Assembly: GCA_963802355.1 (NCBI GenBank)
Contig: CAWDIV010000028.1
Span: forward strand, 434,001-498,000
DNA from: SG8-41 sp963802355
GTDB lineage: Bacteria; Pseudomonadota; Gammaproteobacteria; Burkholderiales; SG8-41
Reading direction: 5' to 3'
Length of the DNA: 64,000 nucleotides
The translations under genes and the position numbers were made by a program. Positions 56,944 through 64,000 of this stretch are shown one piece after another. Position 1 is the first letter of the stretch. Each line of letters starts with the position of its first letter. A model generated the notes under the pieces. The model made no database searches and was not told where the DNA came from. It saw only the letters and a list, made by a program, of their open reading frames with translations.

Positions 56944-58368
56944 ATGAAACAGGAAATGCCGTCCCCCCTGCTCGCCGAAGGCGCGAGTCTTAGGCTGTGC
57001 GAAACGATCTCCCGCTGGCGCTACGAGGATCTGCCGCCCGAGGTCGTGCGCGTGCTGAAATCGTTCGTGATCGACACGCTGGGCGTGATCGGCGGCGCGG
57101 CGCGTGCGCCCGGAATCCCGGAATTGCACGAGCGGTTGACGCGCTGGGAGCGTGACGGTTCGGCCACCGCGCTGATCGGCAAACGCCGCCTGTCGCCGCC
57201 GAGCGCAGCGCTCGCCAATGGCGCCGCCGCTCACGCGCTCGATTTCGACGATCAGCACGACCCGGCGCGCGTGCACACGAGCTGCGTGACGCTGCCCGCG
57301 CTGCTGGCGGCGGCGGAAGACCGCGGCGGGATTTCGGGAACGGATTTCCTGCTGGCGTTTGCGGTGAGCGCCGAGCTGCACGCGCGCCTGGGTCTTGCCT
57401 GCTACAACAGCCTGGGGAAAGGCTGGCACCCGACGATGATATTCGGCACCGTGAGCGCAAGTCTCGGCGCCGGCCGGCTGCTCGGGCTCGATGCGGAACG
57501 TCTCAACAACGCGCTGGGATTCGCTTTCCACCAGGCGAGCGGCTCGGCCCAGAGCATGCGCGACGGCGTCCTTTCCAAGCGCATCGGCGCCGGTTTTGCC
57601 GCGCGCGCGGCCGTCCTCGGGACATTTCTCGGCGCGGACGGCTTGAGCGGCACGCGGCGCACGCTGGAAGGCAACGCGGGCCTCTTCGCTCTCTACGAGC
57701 GCGATGAAGTTCGTCCGGAACTGCTGTTCGAAGGGCTGGGCCAGGAGTGGCGCATCCCGGATTACAGCTTCAAACCCTACCCTTGCTGCCGCTGCAATCA
57801 CACGTCGATCGGCCTCGGCATCGGCCTGCATGCCAGCGGCCTGCAGGCCGATAACGTGGATTCCATCGAAATCCACATGGGGAACGTCAATTGGCTGACA
57901 GTTGGCGAGCCCTACCAACCCCAACGCGATTCGGTAGTGCACGCGCAGTTCAACGCTTCCTATGGTTTCGCGCGCGCCCTCACCGACGGGCGGGTCGATC
58001 TGCGCACCTACCAGCGGCCGCAGATCACGGATCCAGCCGTTGCCGCGCTCACTGCGCGCACTTCAGTCATTTCCGACCCGGCGATAGAAGCAACCGCGAT
58101 CGAGCCCGCTCGCGTGAAGATCCGGTTGAAGGACGGCCGCTCGATCGAGCGCGCCGCCGACACGATCAAGGGCAGTCCCCAGGAGCCGCTCACCGCAGCG
58201 GACCTCCTCGCCAAGTTCCACGACTGCCTGGAATTCGGGTTGGGCGCACCGCCGGCGGAATCGGAGCGGTTGGCGCAGGTGGTCGAGGACCTGGAGAAAA
58301 GCACGGACGCGGCGCGCGATATCGTCGGCGCGTTCCCGCTGCCAGAGAATGGAGCGGTTAGCGGTTAG
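56944..58368 (+). CDS. MmgE/PrpD family protein, second copy
   Basis: A 474-residue paralogue of the protein at 32.5 kb. CETISRWRYEDLPPEVVRVL, SFVIDTLGVIGGAARAPG, AHALDFDDQHDPARVHTSC and HQASGSAQSMRDGVLSKRIG fit the family, and the C-terminal domain begins YSFKPYPCCRCNHTSIG. Relatives dehydrate 2-methylcitrate or decarboxylate cis-aconitate. The substrate is not predictable. The reading frame is intact. Confidence 0.88.
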   Translation: MKQEMPSPLLAEGASLRLCETISRWRYEDLPPEVVRVLKSFVIDTLGVIGGAARAPGIPELHERLTRWERDGSATALIGKRRLSPPSAALANGAAAHALDFDDQHDPARVHTSCVTLPALLAAAEDRGGISGTDFLLAFAVSAELHARLGLACYNSLGKGWHPTMIFGTVSASLGAGRLLGLDAERLNNALGFAFHQASGSAQSMRDGVLSKRIGAGFAARAAVLGTFLGADGLSGTRRTLEGNAGLFALYERDEVRPELLFEGLGQEWRIPDYSFKPYPCCRCNHTSIGLGIGLHASGLQADNVDSIEIHMGNVNWLTVGEPYQPQRDSVVHAQFNASYGFARALTDGRVDLRTYQRPQITDPAVAALTARTSVISDPAIEATAIEPARVKIRLKDGRSIERAADTIKGSPQEPLTAADLLAKFHDCLEFGLGAPPAESERLAQVVEDLEKSTDAARDIVGAFPLPENGAVSG

Positions 58369-58428
58369 CGATCAGCTTGAAACGTTCCCTGGTGTAGCTC
58401 ATCGCTGAGAGCTGATCGCTGCTCCCGC
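58364..58428. repeat. Inverted word repeat, AGCGATCAGCT type
   Basis: TTAGCGATCAGCTTGAAACG and TCGCTGAGAGCTGATCGCTG form opposite arms between the two convergent genes, consistent with a shared transcript-end hairpin. Confidence 0.75.
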
Positions 58429-59502
58429 TTACTCCTCGCGTATGCCGGCTTCCTTGATTACCTTGCCCATCCTGACGATCTCGGATTTCATGATTGCCCC
58501 CAGTTGCTCCGGCGAGCTGCCCACCGCCTCGACACCGCTCAGGAAGAATCTCTCCTTCACGTCCGCCCTGCCGAGCACCTGCACGATCTCCTCGTTCAGG
58601 CGCTTCACGAGCGCCGGATGCGTCTTCGACGGAGCGAATACGCCGTAGATCGATATCGATTCGTAACCGGGCAGCCCCGCTGACGCCACCGTCGGCAAAC
58701 CCGGAGCGAGCGAGGTCGGTTGCGCGCTCGTCACCGCCAACGCCTTCAGCCGTCCCGACTTCAGGTGCGGCGCCACCGAACCCGCGGTTGCGAACATCAG
58801 GTGCACCTGGCCGCCGATCAGGGCGTTGAGAGCCGGCCCGTTGCCCTTAAAGGGTACGCGCACGATGTTGACGCCCGTCATGGACTTGAAGAGCTCCACT
58901 GCAAGATGCGTCGTGGACCCCGATCCGCCGGAACCGTAGTTGAGCTCCCCCGGCCGGGCTTTGGCATACGCGATCAGGTCTTCCATCGATTTCACCGGCA
59001 GCGCGGGATGCACGACGACCGTGCTCGGCGACTTCGCCGCCCGCGTGATCGGCGCGAAATCCCTCACCGGATCGTAGGGCACATTGCTGCGCAACAGGGG
59101 GATGAGCCAGATATTGTTGGCGTAGAGGAGCAGCGTGTACCCATCGGGGCGCGCCTTGGCCACGATCTCCGCCGCGATGGACCCGCCCGCGCCGCCCCGG
59201 TTGTCGATCACCATGTTCTGCCCGAGGCTGCCCGCGAGCCCCTGCACGATCACGCGCGCCGCGAAATCGTTGCCGCCGCCCGCTTCCGCGGTCACCAGCC
59301 GGATAGGCTTATTCGGATAGTTCTGCGCCGATATCGCGGGGATCGTCAGGCAGGTGCAGGCGACGATGCCCAAACCGAGGAGTGACGAGATACGGGTGAA
59401 AGAGGTAGCGCGTCGAGGGGCGGAGCAGGGATCGGCGGAGCGCGGAGCAGGGACCCGCTTGCGGGATGCGACCGTGGAGCCGATCAAGGCGCGTCGTTTC
59501 AA
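58429..59502 (-). CDS. Bug/TctC-family periplasmic solute-binding protein with repeat-derived N-terminus
   Basis: About 323 family residues plus an odd leader. SLLGLGIVACTCLTIPAISA is the signal peptide, then QNYPNKPIRLVTAEAGGGND and IDNRGGAGGSIAAEIVAKAR. No ATG precedes the signal in frame. The frame continues up to a TTG at 59502 through an inverted repeat (59409-59435) that encodes KRVPAPRSADPCSAPRRA. The 5' end was probably replaced by the repeat, so the real start is unknown. Confidence 0.82.
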   Translation of the reverse strand: MKRRALIGSTVASRKRVPAPRSADPCSAPRRATSFTRISSLLGLGIVACTCLTIPAISAQNYPNKPIRLVTAEAGGGNDFAARVIVQGLAGSLGQNMVIDNRGGAGGSIAAEIVAKARPDGYTLLLYANNIWLIPLLRSNVPYDPVRDFAPITRAAKSPSTVVVHPALPVKSMEDLIAYAKARPGELNYGSGGSGSTTHLAVELFKSMTGVNIVRVPFKGNGPALNALIGGQVHLMFATAGSVAPHLKSGRLKALAVTSAQPTSLAPGLPTVASAGLPGYESISIYGVFAPSKTHPALVKRLNEEIVQVLGRADVKERFFLSGVEAVGSSPEQLGAIMKSEIVRMGKVIKEAGIREE

Positions 59503-59567
59503 ATGCCGATCCTGCGCGTCACCGGGGGTCAGATCCCAGAGGGTCCCTCTTCCGCCCCTCGACGCGC
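59409..59567. repeat. Inverted repeat, CGCGTCGAGGGGCGGAGCAG
   Basis: GCGCGTCGAGGGGCGGAGCA (59408-) and CTTCCGCCCCTCGACGCGCC (59549-59569) are complementary. They flank about 110 bases containing a further GGCGGAGCGCGGAGCAGGGA copy. Confidence 0.75.
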
Positions 59568-59696
59568 CCGAACTTGTTCGGGATGCGCCCCCCGGCGGCG
59601 CGCTGCTGCCGACACGATCACGCTATGATCTCGCGATGATATTGCTGAGGCCGCGGGTGACGAGATACAGGTGACGTACTTGCGCGTTGTTTCCCG

Positions 59697-59748
59697 TCAC
59701 TATCAATCGTTACCATTATTCGTCACCATTATTCGTCACCATTCCGCC
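59697..59748. repeat. Tandem word array, TTCGTCACCATTA type
   Basis: CACTATCAATCGTTACCATTATTCGTCACC-like words in three imperfect 13-base copies, ending at the SDR stop codon. Only one arm is seen. Confidence 0.75.
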
Positions 59749-60543
59749 CTACATGTACCTGCCGCCCGCGCAGATGATGCGGTCACCGGTAACGAAAGAG
59801 GAATCATCGGAAGCCAGGAACAAGGCCACGTTCGCGACTTCCTGCGGCGTACCTTTCCGCCCCAGGGGCGTACCCTCTTCCCGCCCCAGCGGCGTGCCGT
59901 CCGATTTCGAGCTGACCATGCCGTGAGGCACGCCCCCGCCCTCCGGATACCATTCGGGGTGGTGCCGCTCGGTGCCGATCAACCCCGGGGCGAGCAGATT
60001 CGCCCGTATGCCATGCGGCCCGAGCTCGAGCGCCAGCGACTTCATCAGCCCATAGAGGCCGGTCTTGGTCGCTATGACGTGGGCCCGCCGCGGCTGCGCG
60101 GTAAGGGAGGCCATGCCGCCCAGCGCAATGATGCTCCCGCCCCTGCCGCTCTTGATCATCGCCGGAACCAGCGCTTTGGCGAGGTAGAAGGTCGAATGCA
60201 GGTTCACGGCGAACACCTGGTGCCACTCCTCGTAGCTGATCTCCCAGAACGGCTTGTGCGGGCGTATGGCGGCCACGCTCACCAGTATTTCCACGTTGCC
60301 GAAGCGCTCCAGGGCGAGTTGCGCCGCCCGGTTGACCTGCTCATGATCGCCCACGTCCGCCGCCACAGGCAGCGCCTGCACCCCGTACGCTTCGCATCCC
60401 TTGGCGGCCTGCTTCAGCTCGTCGCTCATCTTGCTGCCCACGAGCACCACGTTCGCGCCTTCGCGAGCAAAGGTCAGCGCTATCGTCTTGCCTATGTTCC
60501 GGCTGGCGCCGGCGATCAGTGCCGTCTTTCCTTTGAGTCGCAT
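59749..60543 (-). CDS. SDR-family protein lacking the catalytic Tyr
   Basis: A 264-residue SDR. MRLKGKTALIAGASRNIGKT is the cofactor loop, ILVSVAAIRPHKP replaces the NNAG motif, and the catalytic region reads QPRRAHVIATKTGLYGLMKS, where Val stands at the Tyr position and His just before it. It ends FVTGDRIICAGGRYM. Such AHVxAxK SDRs occur in aromatic-degradation contexts. An insertion SKSDGTPLGREEGTPLGRKG with a repeated TPLGR lies near residue 220. Dehydrogenase activity by the usual mechanism is doubtful. Confidence 0.85.
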   Translation of the reverse strand: MRLKGKTALIAGASRNIGKTIALTFAREGANVVLVGSKMSDELKQAAKGCEAYGVQALPVAADVGDHEQVNRAAQLALERFGNVEILVSVAAIRPHKPFWEISYEEWHQVFAVNLHSTFYLAKALVPAMIKSGRGGSIIALGGMASLTAQPRRAHVIATKTGLYGLMKSLALELGPHGIRANLLAPGLIGTERHHPEWYPEGGGVPHGMVSSKSDGTPLGREEGTPLGRKGTPQEVANVALFLASDDSSFVTGDRIICAGGRYM

Positions 60544-60621
60544 GCAGCTTGACCTCCACTGGATCCTGGAATGGACCTAGTCCAGGGCGTAGCATGGCGG
60601 CATTATTTCCCCAGCACCGCC

Positions 60622-60682
60622 CTAGCGTGCTGTCCCGGGTATCGTCTACTTATGCACGGTATTTACGGGACAGCACACTAGA
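60622..60682. repeat. Hairpin GTGCTGTCCCG / CGGGACAGCAC
   Basis: A perfect 11-bp inverted repeat with a 28-base loop and flanking TAG/CTAG in the divergent gap between the SDR and cyclase genes. Its role is unclear. Confidence 0.75.
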
Positions 60683-60804
60683 TACCTATTTCACCACAAG
60701 AAATCGTCGCGAACCAGAATCGCCGGTGCTATCCTTGCACCGGTGGTGATGAAACTGTCGTAGAGTATTCCGAGCCCTGACCAGCCGACGGATTCGAGTC
60801 TGAC

Positions 60805-61794
60805 ATGACGACAAAATCGCGGGGGAACCAGTCCCAGGCTGCCACTACCATCTCGCTGGATAAAGCAGGAGCGAAGCCCAAGCGGGAATCGATCACCGAG
60901 ATTACCCCAGCGGTACCCGCGGTTCTGTTCGCCGATGTGTCGGGATGGACGGATCTGACTTCCCGAGTCGGCGACCAGGCCGCGCTCACACTACGGGATA
61001 AGCTATTCAGGCCGCTCAAGAAAATCGTTCAGAAGCACCACGGATGGGTGGTGAAAACGCTCGGCGACGGGCTGATGTGCATGTTCAAATCCCCGCAGGA
61101 TGCGGCGCGCGCTGCCCGTGACATGCAGCGTCACGCGGAGCGCGCGAATCGTAACGCCAAGGAGCCGCTGCCCTTGCGTATGGGCATACACGCGGGTCAG
61201 GTGGTCGTCAAGAATAACGATATCGAGGGCAACACCGTGAATGTCGCGGCACGCGTTACCGCCGCTTCGAAGCCGGAGCGGATACTCCTGACGCGCACGG
61301 CGGCCGAGCTCTTGAAGGAAGACATGTCGGAGCTGGTGCGGATGTGGCGGAATGAAGTATTGAAAGGCAAGGAAGAGACCTTCGAGCTCTACGAGCTCAA
61401 TTGGCGCGTCGAAGGCGACGGCGTGGGGACGATTTTCTCCCGACCCACCGGGAACACCGCGACCCTGTTCAAGCGCCTCACGCTGCGCTGCCAGGGTAAG
61501 GTGTGCGTGCTCGAATCCGGCAGCCCGCCGCTTACCTTCGGCCGCAGCGCACATAACAGACTGGTCATCGAGGATTCCCAGATCTTCGTGTCGGGCAGCC
61601 ACGGCAAGATCGAGATAATCGGCGGCACCATGGTGCTTACGGACAACAGCCGCAACGGCATCTTTATCGCCTTCGGCGAAGGTCAGTTCTTTCTCGTGGA
61701 CAGGACGGTGTTTCTGCGCGGCTCGGGGCGCATGTCGCTGGGCCGATCGCCCAGCATTCCCGATGCCATCCTTGCCGAATTCGAGCTCGAATAG
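60805..61794 (+). CDS. Class III nucleotide cyclase domain protein with C-terminal FHA domain
   Basis: A 329-residue cytoplasmic signalling protein. Residues about 30-195 form a class III cyclase homology domain with both metal-binding Asp: VLFADVSGWTDLTS and VKTLGDGLMCMFKSP, then RMGIHAGQVVVKNNDIEGNT and VNVAARVTAASKP. Residues about 225-325 form an FHA phosphothreonine-binding domain: LTFGRSAHNRLVIEDSQIFV, SGSHGKIEI and DNSRNGIFIA. It probably links Ser/Thr phosphorylation to cyclic nucleotide production. It converges on the phosphatase gene. Confidence 0.9.
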   Translation: MTTKSRGNQSQAATTISLDKAGAKPKRESITEITPAVPAVLFADVSGWTDLTSRVGDQAALTLRDKLFRPLKKIVQKHHGWVVKTLGDGLMCMFKSPQDAARAARDMQRHAERANRNAKEPLPLRMGIHAGQVVVKNNDIEGNTVNVAARVTAASKPERILLTRTAAELLKEDMSELVRMWRNEVLKGKEETFELYELNWRVEGDGVGTIFSRPTGNTATLFKRLTLRCQGKVCVLESGSPPLTFGRSAHNRLVIEDSQIFVSGSHGKIEIIGGTMVLTDNSRNGIFIAFGEGQFFLVDRTVFLRGSGRMSLGRSPSIPDAILAEFELE

Positions 61795-61888
61795 CTCGAA
61801 CCCCGTCACTCGTCACTAGCGAGAGCGGCGTCAGTCGTCATACTCCTGCCGCCATCGGCAGTGCTGGAACGATGGATCTATCAACGAA

Positions 61889-61908
61889 CTAGTGACTCAG
61901 GACACTAG
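61889..61908. repeat. 20-bp inverted repeat, left copy
   Basis: CTAGTGACTCAGGACACTAG. The exact reverse complement is at 63660-63679. This copy contains the stop codon (TGA) of the phosphatase gene. Confidence 0.95.
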
Positions 61909-63189
61909 CGGGCGGCGAACCGCGAGCAGGGTACAGTCGTCCTCGAGCGCCTCGCGGCCGGTAAATTGGGTCACCTCGCGACGCACGGCGTCGAGCAACG
62001 TTTCCAGAGAACCGCCCGCATGGCGCGCCACGACGGCCAGGAGACGCGCTTCCGAGAACTCCTCCGCCGCTGCGTTCTGCGCCTCGGTCGCCCCATCCGT
62101 GAAGCAGACCAGCACCTCGCCGCGCTCTAGCACGATCTCCCGCGCCGTATAGCGCAGTCCGGGCGCCGCCCCAGCCACCGCGCCGTTCGGCAGCGGCAGG
62201 CGCGACGCGCCGTCGCGGCGATGAGCACCGGCGCACAATGCCCGCCGTTGGAATAAGTCAGCCGCCCACTCGCGACTTCGAAAAAACCGCAGAAGATGCT
62301 CATGAACATACTGGTGTCGTTGCCGACGCAGAGCTCGTCATTGATGCGTTCGAGCAAGCGATCGGGCCGGGTCGTGCCCATCGCGGCGATGCGCATCAGG
62401 CCAATGGCGCGCGCCATGAACAGCGCGGCGGGCACCCCGTGGCCGGACACGTCGCCCACGCAGAGGAACAGGCGCCCCTCGTCGACGAAGAAGGCGTCGA
62501 AGAGATCGCCGCCGACGCCCGAGGCGGGCTCCATCATCCCCGCGATTTCCACATCCGGCCGGTCCGGAAACAGCGGCCGGCGTAGCGGCAGCATTCCGGC
62601 CTGCAGCCGGCGCGCAACTTCGAGCTCCTGCTGCAGGTACTCCAGCGCGAGGCGCCTGCGCTGCGCCTCCAGCATCGCCTCGTTGGCTGCGTCGCATGCG
62701 CTCCGCGAGGGCGGCGAGCAGATTGCGCCCGACCGCGGGGATGGACATGAGCCGGCTCCAGAACAGGTCTCGCGGCAGCATCAGCACGCGCGCGTCGCTC
62801 TGCGCCTGCACGAGCGCCGACGCCGGCTTGCCGTCGATGGCGGAGAGCTCGCCGATGCATTCGCCCGGCCGGATGTCGATCGCGTTCTCGGCGTCCAGCG
62901 CGCTACCGAGGTAAGCCGTCACGCGGCCTGCCAGGAGGAGGTATACGGTGTCGTTGGCCTCGCCCGGCCTCAGCAGAGGCGTGCCCGCAGGCACCGCGAT
63001 CACGTCGCAGTGGCCGATAGCCCGCGCAACCGCCGCCAAGTCCGTGCCGCGGAACAGGGGCAGCCAGCCGAGATCGCTGCGGCGCCGGTCGCCCGGCGGG
63101 TGGCGCCGGTCGGGCGTGAACCCGAGGTCGGCCACTCCTGCGCTCAGGTCCCCTCGCAAAGCGGGTGCGCGCGAAGACCTCTTCGCTCA
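61897..63189 (-). CDS. cNMP-binding domain fused to SpoIIE/RsbU-type PP2C phosphatase (frameshifted)
   Basis: About 430 residues. It begins MSEEVFARTRFARG at ATG 63189. Residues about 45-165 are a Crp-like cyclic-nucleotide domain: GTPLLRPGEANDTVYLLLAG and RPGECIGELSAIDGKPASAL. After a coiled linker (RRRLALEYLQQELEVARRLQ) comes the PP2C domain with VGGDLFDAFFVDEG, CVGDVSGHGVPAALFMA, LVCFTDGATEAQ and DDCTLLAVRR. It would dephosphorylate the STAS antagonist. Extra bases near 63165, 62693 and 62215 shift the frame. The link to the cyclase next door is inferred. Confidence 0.85.
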
Positions 63190-63676
63190 TCAGGGAGCCT
63201 CCATCCTCATTCCAGCGCACGTGGATCGTCAGGTGGTTCTGACCTTCGCTGTAGGAGTAATCGAGCGCGTCGGCGAACTGACGCAGCAAGGTCAGCCCAT
63301 AGCCGCCCGGCTCGGCCTGCGCAAGCGTGCGCGGCCGCGCCTTCGGCCGCACTGTCAGCGGGTCGAATGCGGTGCCCGCGTCGGAGACAGTAATCGAGGC
63401 CTCGCCGCCGCTCTCGCTACGGCGTACGTCCAGGCGCAGACTAATCGGAATCGAGCCAGTCCCCGCGCCGCCATGGGCGATGACGTTCGCGAGCGCCTCG
63501 GTCACGCACAGATCGAGGCGCCACAGCGGTTCCGCCGGTATGCCCCGCGCGGCGCCAGCCTCGCCGAGCCAGGTCGAAGCACGCCGGGCTTCGCCGGAAT
63601 CGACGCGGATCGAGCAGTCCACAATCGAATCGATCGCGTGCCGGTCGTCGCGAGCGGCGCTAGTGTCCTGAGTCAC
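63189..63676 (-). CDS. RsbW-like serine-kinase / anti-sigma HATPase
   Basis: About 162 residues of the GHKL ATPase fold. GTG start 63676 overlaps the STAS stop (TAGTG). N-box DLCVTEALANVIAHGG, G1 box VSDAGTAFDP and G2 box GGYGLTLLRQFADALDYS are present. It would phosphorylate the STAS protein and sequester a regulator. The frame stays open into the phosphatase gene at CTGATGAGC; a TGATG stop-start overlap one base out of phase is likely, but a true fusion cannot be excluded. Confidence 0.85.
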
Positions 63677-63679
63677 TAG
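63660..63679. repeat. 20-bp inverted repeat, right copy
   Basis: CTAGTGTCCTGAGTCACTAG, the reverse complement of 61889-61908. It covers the STAS stop and the HATPase start, encoding MTQDTS of the kinase. Confidence 0.95.
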
Positions 63680-64000
63680 GCCAACGCGGCCCTCTCGGCT
63701 TCGGCGGCGTCCGCGAACATCGGTATCAGGGCATCGATGCCCGTGGCTTCGAGTGTCTTGGTCACGGCGGGATTGCCGCCGACGAACAGCACCATGCGAC
63801 CGCCTTTCTGCTGCAGGGCCTTCGCGTTGCTGATCAACTCGCGGATACCTATGGAAGCCAGGAAACTGATCCCGGTAAGGTCGACGACCACCCGGTGTTT
63901 CGCCGTCGAGAGCGCCGCGAATTTCGTGGCAATCTCCTCGGTTCCCCGACCGTCGAGGCGCCCGGAAAGGGCTATCCGCCGGAACGACTCACTGACGTCT
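63676..64000 (-). CDS. STAS-domain anti-sigma factor antagonist, C-terminal part (window edge)
   Basis: The last 107 codons of an RsbV/SpoIIAA-like protein. It runs from ESFRRIALSGRLDGRGTEEI through VVVDLTGISFLASIGIRELI, whose Ser in ASIG is the expected phosphorylation site, to ADAAEAERAALA. Its stop overlaps the kinase start. With the kinase and phosphatase it forms a partner-switching module. The N-terminus lies outside the window. Confidence 0.88.
   Translation of the reverse strand, partial: DVSESFRRIALSGRLDGRGTEEIATKFAALSTAKHRVVVDLTGISFLASIGIRELISNAKALQQKGGRMVLFVGGNPAVTKTLEATGIDALIPMFADAAEAERAALA

Overview
The window is high-GC DNA from a betaproteobacterium, most likely a Burkholderiales-type heterotroph and plausibly an environmental or metagenome-derived genome. 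The main pointers are seven solitary Bug/TctC-type solute-binding protein genes, a molybdenum NAD-formate dehydrogenase of the fds type, many CoA-dependent catabolic genes, and tight Shine-Dalgarno-led operons. No tRNA, rRNA, phage, transposase or CRISPR locus was seen.

Layout. 0-2 kb: two TerC-family genes, the second fused to a universal-stress domain. 2-10.6 kb (minus strand): an operon-like run sucC-sucD-fdsGB-fdsA-fhs for C1/formate and TCA metabolism. It is riddled with single-base frameshifts that look like sequence errors. 11-14 kb: a candidate sRNA with anti-Shine-Dalgarno loops, a universal stress protein, a CapA-like protein and a Bug protein. 14-21.5 kb: a class A penicillin-binding protein, an enolase-superfamily dehydratase, an alpha/beta hydrolase, a VOC protein, an FAD hydroxylase and a Bug protein. 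22-31 kb (minus): a class V aminotransferase, split hydantoinase genes hyuB and hyuA with a truncated GIY-YIG gene between them, tandem ABC solute-binding paralogues, and a Bug protein. 31-45 kb: SDR, MmgE/PrpD, CDO-like cupin, orphan molybdopterin oxidoreductase subunit, dimeric alpha/beta-barrel proteins, a PRISE-like reductase, a flavoprotein and two Asp/Glu-racemase/arylmalonate-decarboxylase paralogues. 45.4-58.4 kb (plus): a catabolic run whose first five genes match, in set and size, the cyclohexanecarboxylate route (badI, aliA, badK, badH, aliB). It is followed by hydroxyacyl-CoA dehydrogenases, a toxin-antitoxin pair, an AMACR-like CoA-transferase family protein, a quinone oxidoreductase and MmgE/PrpD. 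58.4-64 kb: a Bug protein, an SDR, a cyclase-FHA signalling protein and a STAS / HATPase / cNMP-PP2C partner-switching module.

The most unusual feature is the intergenic DNA. More than twenty gaps hold arrays of short degenerate tandem words, for example CACAGATAAACACAGAT, GTGATGAGTGATGGGTGA, GTGACTCGTGACTCG and GCGTCCCAGATGATGCG. Most arrays have a second, reverse-complementary arm, so each could fold into a hairpin. Different gaps use different words but the same architecture. Arrays often abut or overwrite gene ends: they supply C-termini or stop codons, displace Shine-Dalgarno sites, and border truncated genes (a dienelactone hydrolase remnant and a ParE toxin). A separate palindromic repeat (GGTGTCAGGAACC...GGTTCCTGACACC) occurs in four places, once apparently in frame inside hyuA.

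Functional reading: a scavenger of organic acids, with many orphan periplasmic binding proteins feeding CoA-ester catabolism, formate oxidation for NADH, and a stress-type regulatory switch at the right edge. Frameshifted genes are annotated as single genes because both sides of each shift keep intact family motifs.
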